NCBI GenBank assembly: GCA_034190085.1
Contig: JAXHTS010000074.1
Location: forward strand, 1-53,178
Direction of reading: 5' to 3'
Length of the DNA: 53,178 nucleotides
Source of the DNA: Spirochaetota bacterium
GTDB taxonomy: Bacteria; Spirochaetota; UBA4802; JAFGDQ01
The notes beneath the pieces are model-generated. The model saw only the letters and a list, made by a program, of their open reading frames with translations, searched no databases and was not told the origin of the DNA. Below are positions 17,309 to 25,600 of this stretch, piece by piece (within the stretch, counting starts at the first letter, position 1; each line of letters begins with the position of its first letter). The translations under genes were made by a program, and so were the position numbers.

Positions 17309-18097
17309 CTATAGCCTTTCCACAAACTCAAAAACCAACCCATTAAATAGATCCGGCGCCTCAATAGCAGCGGCATGACCTGTAGGCAGTATCTTAAGTT
17401 CAGAGTCATTTATATCCCTTTTCATAGATTCAGCAATGCTCACTTCCATAAATGCATCATTCTCTCCGGCAATGATCAACACCGGGCATTTTAACTGACT
17501 TAAATCAGGCGTAGCCTCAAATTCTGAGAACATCGCCTGCATAACTGCTGGATATGAGGATGGATCATTCTGCATCTTAATTTCCATGTACTTCTTGAAT
17601 TCTGATGGTTTTCTCTCTTTATAATCAGGAGAAAAAGAGCCAACAGCCATCATCTCAGAAATAGCTTTGTTATCGCCCTTCTCGAGAATATCCATCATTA
17701 ATTTTGCTCTATCTTCCATTTCCGCTGTTCTTGATCCTCCCACAACACTATTGGCAAATATTAATCCTCTGGTCAATTCAGGATGCTTAAGTGTAAATTT
17801 CAGACCTATCCGTCCTCCCATAGAATATCCAAGCACACAGACAGATTTAATATTAAGGGCCATAAGCAATTCATAGAGGTCATCAGCAAATATATCCATT
17901 GAATAGGAAGCGGCTTCTGTTTTTGTCTTCCCAAAGCCTCTGACATCATAGGTAAGAACCCTGTAATTTTCTGCAAGCGCCGGTACTTGATGATACCACA
18001 TATTCAGATTGTCACTGAAGCCATGAATCAGCACCAAACAAGCGCCATTTCCAGTTAATTCATAGTTTGTCTCTACTCCATTTGTCTCAATTAGCAT
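17309..18097 (-). CDS. Alpha/beta-fold hydrolase
   Basis: 262 residues. Catalytic triad: S92 in the nucleophile elbow GYSMGG, Asp in IAGENDAF (about residue 213) and His in PTGHAAAIE (about residue 241). The oxyanion loop is LIHGFSDN. The size and motifs match 3-oxoadipate enol-lactonase or meta-cleavage-type hydrolases, but no specific substrate can be assigned. There is no signal peptide. A strong GGGAGGGGG Shine-Dalgarno precedes the ATG. It lies 68 bases from the SDR gene upstream on the same strand and probably shares its transcript. Confidence 0.88.
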   Translation of the reverse strand: MLIETNGVETNYELTGNGACLVLIHGFSDNLNMWYHQVPALAENYRVLTYDVRGFGKTKTEAASYSMDIFADDLYELLMALNIKSVCVLGYSMGGRIGLKFTLKHPELTRGLIFANSVVGGSRTAEMEDRAKLMMDILEKGDNKAISEMMAVGSFSPDYKERKPSEFKKYMEIKMQNDPSSYPAVMQAMFSEFEATPDLSQLKCPVLIIAGENDAFMEVSIAESMKRDINDSELKILPTGHAAAIEAPDLFNGLVFEFVERL

Positions 18098-18165
18098 ATT
18101 CCCCCTCCCTTATTATTCAATAAAAGATATTCTTTTGAAATAGGTGGCAATAATTTACTTCATAT

Positions 18166-19005
18166 TTATTGCTTGGCTTTGATGTCGAATATTTTGTATA
18201 AATAATCCCTACAATATACGTATGATAAAATCTTAAAATATAATTCAGGAAGATAACGTTTAAATCTCCATGCGAACTTCCCATCCAATTGAGTAATCAC
18301 ATACATGCGCTTTTTCTTTATGGATTTCACTACATGCTGTGCAATCCTCTCAGGAGTGACTGAGGCCTTCTCCATACATGCTTCAAAAAACTTTCGTTGT
18401 CCTTCATCAGTACAGATAAACTGATCCATTAGATTGCTTTTAAAAAAGGTTGGAGCCACCACAGTAACGCCAATATTCTTCTTTGCAAGTTCAACACGAA
18501 GAGTCTCAGACAGGGAGATGACACCCGCCTTGCAAACATTATAACTGCTCATCTCAGGTAATGAAACAATGCCTGCACTTGATGCGATATTAACAATATA
18601 ACCTTCCCCCTGTTCTGCAAGCACTGGAATAAAGGTTCTACATCCATATATTACACTCTTGAGGTTTTCGTTTATAATCCAATCCCAATCTTTTACTCCA
18701 ATTTTCTCCATATAACCGGCGGCAGCTACGGCTGCATTATTAACTAAGATATCAATGCCACCCCATTCTTTTTTGAGAATTTTCGCAATTCTGTCAAACC
18801 CTGTGGCTCTTTTTACATCACAGATTATTTCAAAACCTTCTCCCCCCTTCTTGTTGACAAGCTCCACTGTCTTTTTTGCCCTATCCTGATTTATGTCAGC
18901 TACAGCAATTCTACATCCCTCCTTTGCGAATTCGATTGCCATTGCTCTTCCCAAACCACTACCAGCTCCTGTTATTAGGATTCTTTTGCCAGCAATATGA
19001 ACCAT
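18166..19005 (-). CDS. Short-chain dehydrogenase/reductase
   Basis: 279 residues from the ATG at 19005. The frame runs on to a TTG at 19032, but AAGGAGAG sits directly before the later ATG, and residue 8 of the family starts there. The Rossmann motif TGAGSGLGRA, the NNAA motif and the Ser-Tyr-Lys triad (NIASSAG, then YNVCK with Y155 and K159) are all in place. It is an NAD(P)-dependent oxidoreductase, probably acting on an alcohol/ketone or a 3-hydroxyacyl substrate. The C-terminal 40 residues are basic and aromatic (WRFKRYLPELYFKIL), a membrane-associating tail seen in some SDRs. It is the second gene of the minus-strand run. Confidence 0.88.
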   Translation of the reverse strand: MVHIAGKRILITGAGSGLGRAMAIEFAKEGCRIAVADINQDRAKKTVELVNKKGGEGFEIICDVKRATGFDRIAKILKKEWGGIDILVNNAAVAAAGYMEKIGVKDWDWIINENLKSVIYGCRTFIPVLAEQGEGYIVNIASSAGIVSLPEMSSYNVCKAGVISLSETLRVELAKKNIGVTVVAPTFFKSNLMDQFICTDEGQRKFFEACMEKASVTPERIAQHVVKSIKKKRMYVITQLDGKFAWRFKRYLPELYFKILSYVYCRDYLYKIFDIKAKQ

Positions 19006-19584
19006 TTCATCTCTCCTTATATAATTCAACAAGTCATTACATCAATAACTATAATTTCTTTGAGAACCCTTATAGATTGATGTTTAATATTATTAATGGC
19101 AACAAGCCACTCAATTTCTCTAAAACTCTTGTAGTTTATAACTCCAAAATAAATTCAAATACAAACAGAGTGATTCTGTTGTTATTCAGTGTTCATAATA
19201 TTTAACGGACTCAATACTAATTATTGCCATCTACCTTAAGATGTAATCTTCATCCTCAAAATGACAGAATAAAAAAGACTAAGCTGGATATCTACCAACT
19301 TCAACGGTTGAAATCCAAACTTAGCCTTAGCGGGACTATTAACTTCACCCTTAATAATCCATTAGCATATCGTTGTGTTCAGCAGTTGGATTATTTTAGT
19401 ATAATACAACTGCTGAATAATACTGATTAGATTATAACTAATAAAAAATATTATTGTAACAAATTGTTTTGTGATTAAGGAGGCATCAGCCCTTGTGCTA
19501 TTGATATAAGGCCCCCCTTCTCCTGATTTCATATATTTTTGTTAATAGAGCCTCCCAAGATTTCCGAATATAAGTCGATCATAT
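19006..19584. other. Long intergenic stretch with two structured segments
   Basis: About 580 bases separate the two SDR genes. I see no convincing gene. Two structured segments lie at about 19279-19326 (CTAAG/CTTAG, GGAT/ATCC and an inner CAAC/GTTG) and 19378-19417 (listed separately). A terminator, a small RNA or a decayed mobile element are all possible. Confidence 0.4.
19378..19417. other. Long near-perfect hairpin in the SDR intergenic region
   Basis: TTCAGCAGTTG, one mismatch, ATTAT, a TTTAGT loop, ATAAT, then CAACTGCTGAA: 16 paired positions. The 11-bp outer arms are perfect and the sequence is a fully symmetrical palindrome. There is no flanking T run, so it is not a standard intrinsic terminator. 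It could be an operator, an IS end or a structured RNA. Confidence 0.6.
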
Positions 19585-20523
19585 TTAACCTAAAATTTCA
19601 GAAAACACAGAAGTTAAGTCCTCTGGCGGCGGGGCTTTTTTGACCATTTCTCCAACCTTAGGGCCAAGCTCCTTTGGCTCCCATCTAGCTTTTCCCTTCG
19701 AGATGCTGCCAACTGTATGCCATCCCTGAAATAACCATACCTTATCTCCACCTACCCTAAATACACGTCCCGTTACATCTTTAGCATCATCGCTAGCCAA
19801 ATAAATTGCCATTGGAGCAACGTTGTCTGGATGCTGAAAGTCAAACTCTCCTTCTGGAACCGGCTTCCCCAACATTTCCGCGGTTTGTGGTGTAGCATCA
19901 ACAGTTAATCTTGTCCTTGCCATAGGAGCGATCGCGTTGCTTGTAACACCATATCTTGACAGTTCCCCAGCACATATAACAGCCATTGCCGCTATTGCTG
20001 CCTTTGCTCCACCATAGTTGGTTTGTCCAGGATTTCCCAATAAGCCGGCATCTGATGTCATACTCACTATTCTCGGATTAAGGATATTGCCTGCCTTATG
20101 CTGATCCCTCCAATAGGCGCTGGCATGTCTCATACAGTTCCATGTTCCTTTGGCATGCACAGCAAATACTGCATCAAACTCCTCTTCTGACATCTTAAAC
20201 ACCATCCTATCCCTTAAGATGCCTGCATTATTAATCAAAATATTCAATTGACCGTAATTATCCACTGCAGTCTGAATAATGCGCTTAGCCCCTTCAAAAT
20301 CTGACACACTCTCATAATTTGGCGCTGCTTCTCCGCCATTCTTCTTTATCTCATCTACTACCTCATCCGCAGGACTCTTTGCTCCACCTGATCCATCAAA
20401 ATGTCCGCCAAAGTCATTAACTATTACCTTTGCTCCTTCTTTGGCTGCGAGCAAAGCTATACCACGGCCAATACCACGACCAGCACCAGTAACTATTGCC
20501 ACCTTGCCATCCAATATACCCAT
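19585..20523 (-). CDS. SDR family oxidoreductase, HSD17B4-like
   Basis: 312 residues from the ATG at 20523, which has GGGAGG nine bases upstream. An in-frame ATG eight codons earlier lacks a Shine-Dalgarno. The motifs TGAGRGIGRG, NDFGG with a GSGG insertion, LINNAGILRDRM and S157 (TSDAG) with Y170 and K174 (NYGGAK) match the 3-hydroxyacyl-CoA dehydrogenase part of peroxisomal multifunctional enzyme 2 (HSD17B4) and its bacterial homologues. The extended C-terminus (KVWLFQGWHTVGSISKG) is typical of that subgroup. It likely oxidises a 3-hydroxyacyl-CoA. It is the promoter-proximal gene of the five minus-strand genes, although the 550-base gap after it may separate transcripts. Confidence 0.9.
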   Translation of the reverse strand: MGILDGKVAIVTGAGRGIGRGIALLAAKEGAKVIVNDFGGHFDGSGGAKSPADEVVDEIKKNGGEAAPNYESVSDFEGAKRIIQTAVDNYGQLNILINNAGILRDRMVFKMSEEEFDAVFAVHAKGTWNCMRHASAYWRDQHKAGNILNPRIVSMTSDAGLLGNPGQTNYGGAKAAIAAMAVICAGELSRYGVTSNAIAPMARTRLTVDATPQTAEMLGKPVPEGEFDFQHPDNVAPMAIYLASDDAKDVTGRVFRVGGDKVWLFQGWHTVGSISKGKARWEPKELGPKVGEMVKKAPPPEDLTSVFSEILG

Positions 20524-20866
20524 TACTTTATACCTCCCTTTATTCATTAATAATTTAATTAGAAGCCTATAGGTGATTCAGGATTATAATACTATAAGTC
20601 GATATGTATCATCCTACCTTCTAACAAGAATTACAATTTTTAGATAATGAACATTAATTTCAACTTTTTTTTCTGTTTTATAGAAAGAAAAGTAGTAACA
20701 TCTTCAGAATTTACAGGGTGGTGCTGTAATCTATGCAACTGGCGAGGATTATGACACTTTTAAGGGTTAAGAGGGACATAACCTTTTATTATAAAATCCT
20801 TGGTTTCATGAGGGCTTTATGATAAAAGTTCCTTCAATATATCAAAATAATAGAAAAATATTAATA
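20524..20866. other. Divergent intergenic region, no gene seen
   Basis: About 340 bases between the minus-strand SDR and the plus-strand lipoprotein, so promoters for both directions must lie here. I can only identify the plus-strand one at 20867-20894. Confidence 0.4.
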
Positions 20867-20894
20867 TTGACAATTCCCGAGAGAACTATACAAT
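20867..20894 (+). promoter_or_regulatory. Strong sigma70-type promoter, possibly leaderless
   Basis: A perfect -35 TTGACA (20867-20872), a 16-base spacer, then TACAAT (20889-20894). The expected start of transcription is only a few bases before the ATG at 20905, and no Shine-Dalgarno is present. The mRNA is probably leaderless or nearly so. Confidence 0.55.
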
Positions 20895-20904
20895 ATTTAA
20901 CATA

Positions 20905-21354
20905 ATGAGAAAGAGAAAATATATTATATCCTTCATGTATGTTTTATTGATTCTTTTTCTTCCACAATGTGGCGAGATGAGCAACAACGAGGGTGTTGAT
21001 GAAGGAGATATATCCAACAACCTCTCAAAGGAGCCCAAATATTATACTTCCGGGAATGAGGGCCGGTGGGAGTCACAAGCTGATTCCCATACTCCAATTA
21101 TTACATTTAATAACAATGATAAAAATACTATTGAGGTTTGCATTCCATTTCTTCCCAGGAAAAATCCCCGTCATTTTATTGAGGTGATCGCTCTTATGCA
21201 GGGGGAAAAACAGATCGCTTCGAAAAAAATTCCATTCTCTTTATCAAGAGCAAAAGCCACATTTACATTACCCGACCCAGATAGAGCTGATTATTGGATT
21301 GTTGCTAAATGCAATCTTCATGATATGTGGAAAGCTCCGGTTAAAAGAAAATGA
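20905..21354 (+). CDS. Small predicted lipoprotein
   Basis: 149 residues. A basic start (MRKRK), a hydrophobic core and C22 in FLPQC form a relaxed lipoprotein signal. The mature part has a short acidic linker and then a beta-rich domain with NDKNTIEVCIPFLPR, EVIALMQGEKQIASK and ATFTLPDPDRADYWIVAKC. This resembles a small Ig/beta-sandwich fold such as the SoxYZ or thiosulfate-carrier type, but I cannot name a family. The following lipoprotein gene starts about 115 bases downstream on the same strand. Function unknown. Confidence 0.7.
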   Translation: MRKRKYIISFMYVLLILFLPQCGEMSNNEGVDEGDISNNLSKEPKYYTSGNEGRWESQADSHTPIITFNNNDKNTIEVCIPFLPRKNPRHFIEVIALMQGEKQIASKKIPFSLSRAKATFTLPDPDRADYWIVAKCNLHDMWKAPVKRK

Positions 21355-21470
21355 ACTAATTAACATATCTTTATGGCAAGATATATGTAACCATCCAAAA
21401 ATCACCACCAGAGGCGGTGTTTTTATAAGACAATTTATCCTGATAAAGAAACTTCAACTAATCATAAATT

Positions 21471-22460
21471 ATGAATTCAAAATTGAAATATATTAGGTTC
21501 AATTATATTCAGCTAAGACAAGCCTTCATTGCTTCTTTAATCCTAATTATCGGAATCGGATGTTCTGCTGATCTGGAAGATTTCATTCCGAATTCTCTTG
21601 GAGAAAAGAAGGAGGCGATTCTGCAAAAAAGAATAAAGGGGAACATGAGTCGTGAGTTATTCAATAAAAATAAAATCTTAAACAAATTGCTAACAGAATT
21701 TAGTCCTTCTCAAATAAGCGGCGGGATCTACAATTATAGTGGTATTATAATCTACTTTGGTGTTGCAAAATATGCAAATGCTGATGAAGGCTATGGGGTC
21801 TATTCTGGATTAACAGCAATTCCTCGGGAGCGATGGGAGTACAATGATGGTGAAATATCTTATAAAGCGCCTTTTGTTGCAGGATGGAAGGGAATTTATG
21901 CATTCTGGTTTTATTCTTCCACAAACCCCACTACCTATTCATCTTTTTACAGGAACTACGGAGAAGAATTGCTGGAACGGATCAAGATATCGCATAACTC
22001 AAAAATAAGCAATCGCGCTTATCATCACAATCTTTTGCCCTTGGAGAACCGCTATAAAAACTCAATATTCTATACTAAATCCCGCATTATTTATGGCATT
22101 GATTTTGAAAATGCCTATGGCGCCACTTATCAGCTTGGGAGGAATGCTGCGCAAGTATATATTGGAAAATTCGATTCAGAGGACGCGGCTAAGAGTAAAT
22201 TATTAGGTTGGATCGATCTGTTAAAAAATAGATCTAAAAAACCACAACCCTTTACTATTATGATAGGCAGCCCTGAAAAGGCCTTTTATTGGGAAGAGAA
22301 TTCAGGAACACAGGCAATATGCCAATATAGGTGGATGATCTTTTTGATCAATGATCTTCCTCATCTTACCTTTGCAGAGAATATTATTCGCAATATATAC
22401 AGGAATATTCAAAGTAACAGGGATGAGATATTACCTAAACAGGATAATAAGGGTAACTAA
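21471..22460 (+). CDS. Predicted lipoprotein, DUF6599-like
   Basis: 329 residues with C31 after IIGIG, a good lipobox. The pattern of the mature part fits the DUF6599 type of secreted protein: SGGIYNYSGIIIYFGVAKY, YGVYSGLTAI and FVAGWKGIYAFWFYSS in the first half, then IIYGIDFENAYGATY and TFAENIIRNIYRNIQ in the second. The assignment rests on pattern similarity only. It is predicted to be anchored in the outer or inner membrane facing the periplasm. No Shine-Dalgarno stands out before the ATG (AATCATAAATTATG). It is convergent with the giant lipoprotein gene; the hairpin at 22548-22573 separates them. Confidence 0.65.
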   Translation: MNSKLKYIRFNYIQLRQAFIASLILIIGIGCSADLEDFIPNSLGEKKEAILQKRIKGNMSRELFNKNKILNKLLTEFSPSQISGGIYNYSGIIIYFGVAKYANADEGYGVYSGLTAIPRERWEYNDGEISYKAPFVAGWKGIYAFWFYSSTNPTTYSSFYRNYGEELLERIKISHNSKISNRAYHHNLLPLENRYKNSIFYTKSRIIYGIDFENAYGATYQLGRNAAQVYIGKFDSEDAAKSKLLGWIDLLKNRSKKPQPFTIMIGSPEKAFYWEENSGTQAICQYRWMIFLINDLPHLTFAENIIRNIYRNIQSNRDEILPKQDNKGN

Positions 22461-22547
22461 TAATTCGCCCTAATCCGCTTAGCAGAGAACAGGAAATGCT
22501 GACGGTTGCCATATGGAAAAAAAAAATAAATTGAAGATGACAAAGAT

Positions 22548-22573
22548 ATGCGAGAGGTTTTACCCTCTCGCAT
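22548..22573. terminator. Bidirectional terminator between convergent lipoprotein genes
   Basis: A perfect 10-bp stem, ATGCGAGAGG/CCTCTCGCAT, with a 6-base loop between the stops of the DUF6599-like and 1851-residue genes. A-rich sequence on the left side (22517-22528) supplies a T run for the minus direction. Confidence 0.75.
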
Positions 22574-22624
22574 AATGATAAAATAGATTGAAGGGATTAA
22601 TATCAAATTCTTGCCGCTTTCCGA

Positions 22625-25600
22625 CTAATTGTTCTTTTGACGATAAACAGCCACCGGAGTCCCGCTTTTGCCAGCGCAGATATAGATAAAGTAATCAGCG
22701 CCCTGTTGGATGGAAATTGCCGAGAATATATTTTTCATATCAGCCGGATTGCCAAGGCCGTTTGTGCCTACTCGTTCAAAATCATCCTCAGTTGTGGGGT
22801 TGGCCACATTGGTACGATAAACTTGTATGCCATCAATCGGATTATCATACCCGATGTAGAGATAGCTGCCATTTGCAACAACCATTGACAATGTGCGGTT
22901 TTCATTATCACCGAGGTTTGTAATGCCATCCATTATGCTGCTTAAACCGTCAATCAATTCCCAATCGTCAGATTCGCATGTTTCGTTTTCAGGATATACA
23001 TCTCCTCCAGCCGTAGGGTCGCATTTCCATAACTGAGCTTCCCTGTTATCATCGGTTCCATCATTACACCCGGGAATGATATGCACATCTTCATCTCTTG
23101 TATCTGTACCAGATGTTGTGCATGTTGTTCTGGTAACATAGAGCCTGCCATTGTATTCAGCCCATTGAGCAAAGGCGCGATCTCCCGCTATTAGATCGTA
23201 AATCTTTGGCAATTCAACAGAAAACCTTGAATTGCCATTATTCCATACAGGCAATACGCTTGTATAATTAAAGGTATAAGAGAGGGTAGTGTTATAATTC
23301 TTTGGATAATCGTGCGGTGATTCTAATCCTGGTGAACTATCTATCTCAAAGCCTGTTGATGTAATTGCTTTTACTTGGGTTACTGCATAGCCCCAAGCTC
23401 GTGTAGCAAAGATACCCCCATTATCATCCAAACGTATCTTGACAACATTACCTGGTACTGTAATCGTTTCCCCTGCCAGATCATCCTGAGCAAACCAATA
23501 TTGCGTGCCGCTTCTAAATGGATTCTCAATGGCATTATCGTTTATATCATAGATATAGATCTTGTCATCGCTGTTAGACATATAAAGCTCGGTGTTGGGA
23601 TCAAAGGTTACCTCCAGTCTCTCCCTTGGCGTGATCTCTACCCAATCAGATGGGCAGTCTGCATATCCATTGTCAATATATGTGCATGGCATCGGATTGC
23701 TGCTATTGGACCGTATAATACCGCCATCGCGATTAGTAAAATTATGTCCGCCATTGGCTAAATAGATATGGTCATTAAAAATGAACATAGAGTCAACACC
23801 GATATAATAACCATAGTTAGCATGCATAAGATCTATGTTGCCTCCGAAAAAATCCATTCCATTGATAAAAATTCTTTCACCCTTATCACCATTAGTTGCA
23901 TCACAATTGTCTGGTGTTGCACAATATGTTGCGTCATCTGAATTAAAGCTAACCCGTCCAAAATCAGGGGCATTTGTTGTGCCTGTATCATTGCGCTTTG
24001 CCAAACCTATATATGTTCTCGAATCCATTATTACCGCGCTTTGAAGCCCTGCTGTAACAGTACCGGTTATATCCCCTAAATCGACATAACTAAAATTCAG
24101 ATTAGTGTCAGTGTCCATTGTATAGTAATAATAATCAAAATAGGGATTTTCTCCATATCTTTCAGGCGTCCTTGCGCCGCCGAATAACATTATCTCTGAG
24201 GAGTCCATAACTGTGGAAATGAATACGCCCCTGCCGTCCTCATTGTCCGGGCCGCAGCCATCGGTTTTATCAGAGCTGTTTTCAATGCAACCTGAATGGC
24301 CTATGGTAACATAAGGAGGGGCAGAGCCACTAACGCTGCTGTCATTGCTGTGAACATCCGATCCATCGGTATCCTGAGAAAATTCGAAGGAAATATTTAC
24401 AGGATTTGTGCCGTCAGGCTCAAATCTGACAGCCCCATTCCCATTCTTATTTGGGCCGATGTATACCTTGTCTTCATAGGAGGTCACATATCCGAAATCG
24501 CTGCCATCGCCTAAGGGATCGCATGAGATTGGCCCTTCGTCAAAGGAATCGACAGAGTCCCCGCATCCAGTCCAGAAGACCCTATCATTAGGAGCTGATT
24601 GCAAGGTCTCAGTTGGGGAGATGCCAGTGGTTGTAATAACATTAGAGCCATTATCAAAACCATCTCCATCTATCCCGTTTGCTCCAATAACAAGATAACT
24701 CACTCCATTCTGATCCTCTCCATTTATGTTTGAGATAGTCACTTCATTCTCTTTGCCGATGCCACCCCTCACAGCGGTGTCGATATCGCCTAAATCATTA
24801 GGACCCTTAAATTTATAGTTTGCAATATTTTCACCACTGTCCGCACCGAATCCGCTCATTACAGGCTTGTTAAATATTACAGCCATTGACTTCAATGTGA
24901 GACAGGTGCCAGCTACCATCTTGAGCTGCTCATTGCCAAGAAATGTTCCAAACTTGGGATTTATTATGAGCACCCCATCATCCTGATCCATGATATCCTC
25001 ATCAACCTCCAATTTGTAGGTCACCTCAGGGCATTGTGGAGCATCGGTCGTCAATTCATACACAGCGCCATCTGCATCCTTTTGGGTAACATCAATGAGA
25101 TTGATATCCGCGCATCCAAAGGGATCATTCTCCTCGCTTAGGGTGTAATTCCCGACCTCTAAAGCTTGAGTTGTGTTTACTGGCTCGGAATAAATTATTC
25201 GCAACTTCGTGTCACCGGTAGCAAAAACACTGAGGACATAAGGAGAAATTGCCCCTGATAATTCTACTTGATTGTAAGAGGCTACTGGATTATCCTCGAT
25301 ATCATATATTGAATCTACAGCAGCAGAGATTCGGTCAACATATATATCATTATTTGTCAAATTTGTGTCTAAGATAACTGAGATTATACTATCGCATCCA
25401 TTGGAATCGAGAATTCCGCAGATAAAGCTTGCATCGTCACCACTGTTGTTATCATAGAGAAAGTCCAATGTTTCAAAAGTCTCATCGCAAATCCCTCCAG
25501 CGCTGCCATCAGCATCTACAGGCTCGCTGAAATTGATCGATAAAACATCGGTGCCTGTCACCCCGCTTGCTGAAGTGATAATCGGTGAGGCGCCATCAGA

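Noticed and set aside
18876-19205. 109-residue plus-strand ORF across the SDR start
   Set aside because: Overlaps the SDR gene antisense and has no recognisable protein features.
19224-19430. 68-residue ORF in the SDR gap
   Set aside because: It spans the palindrome at 19378 and has no family match that I recognise; structure explains the region better.
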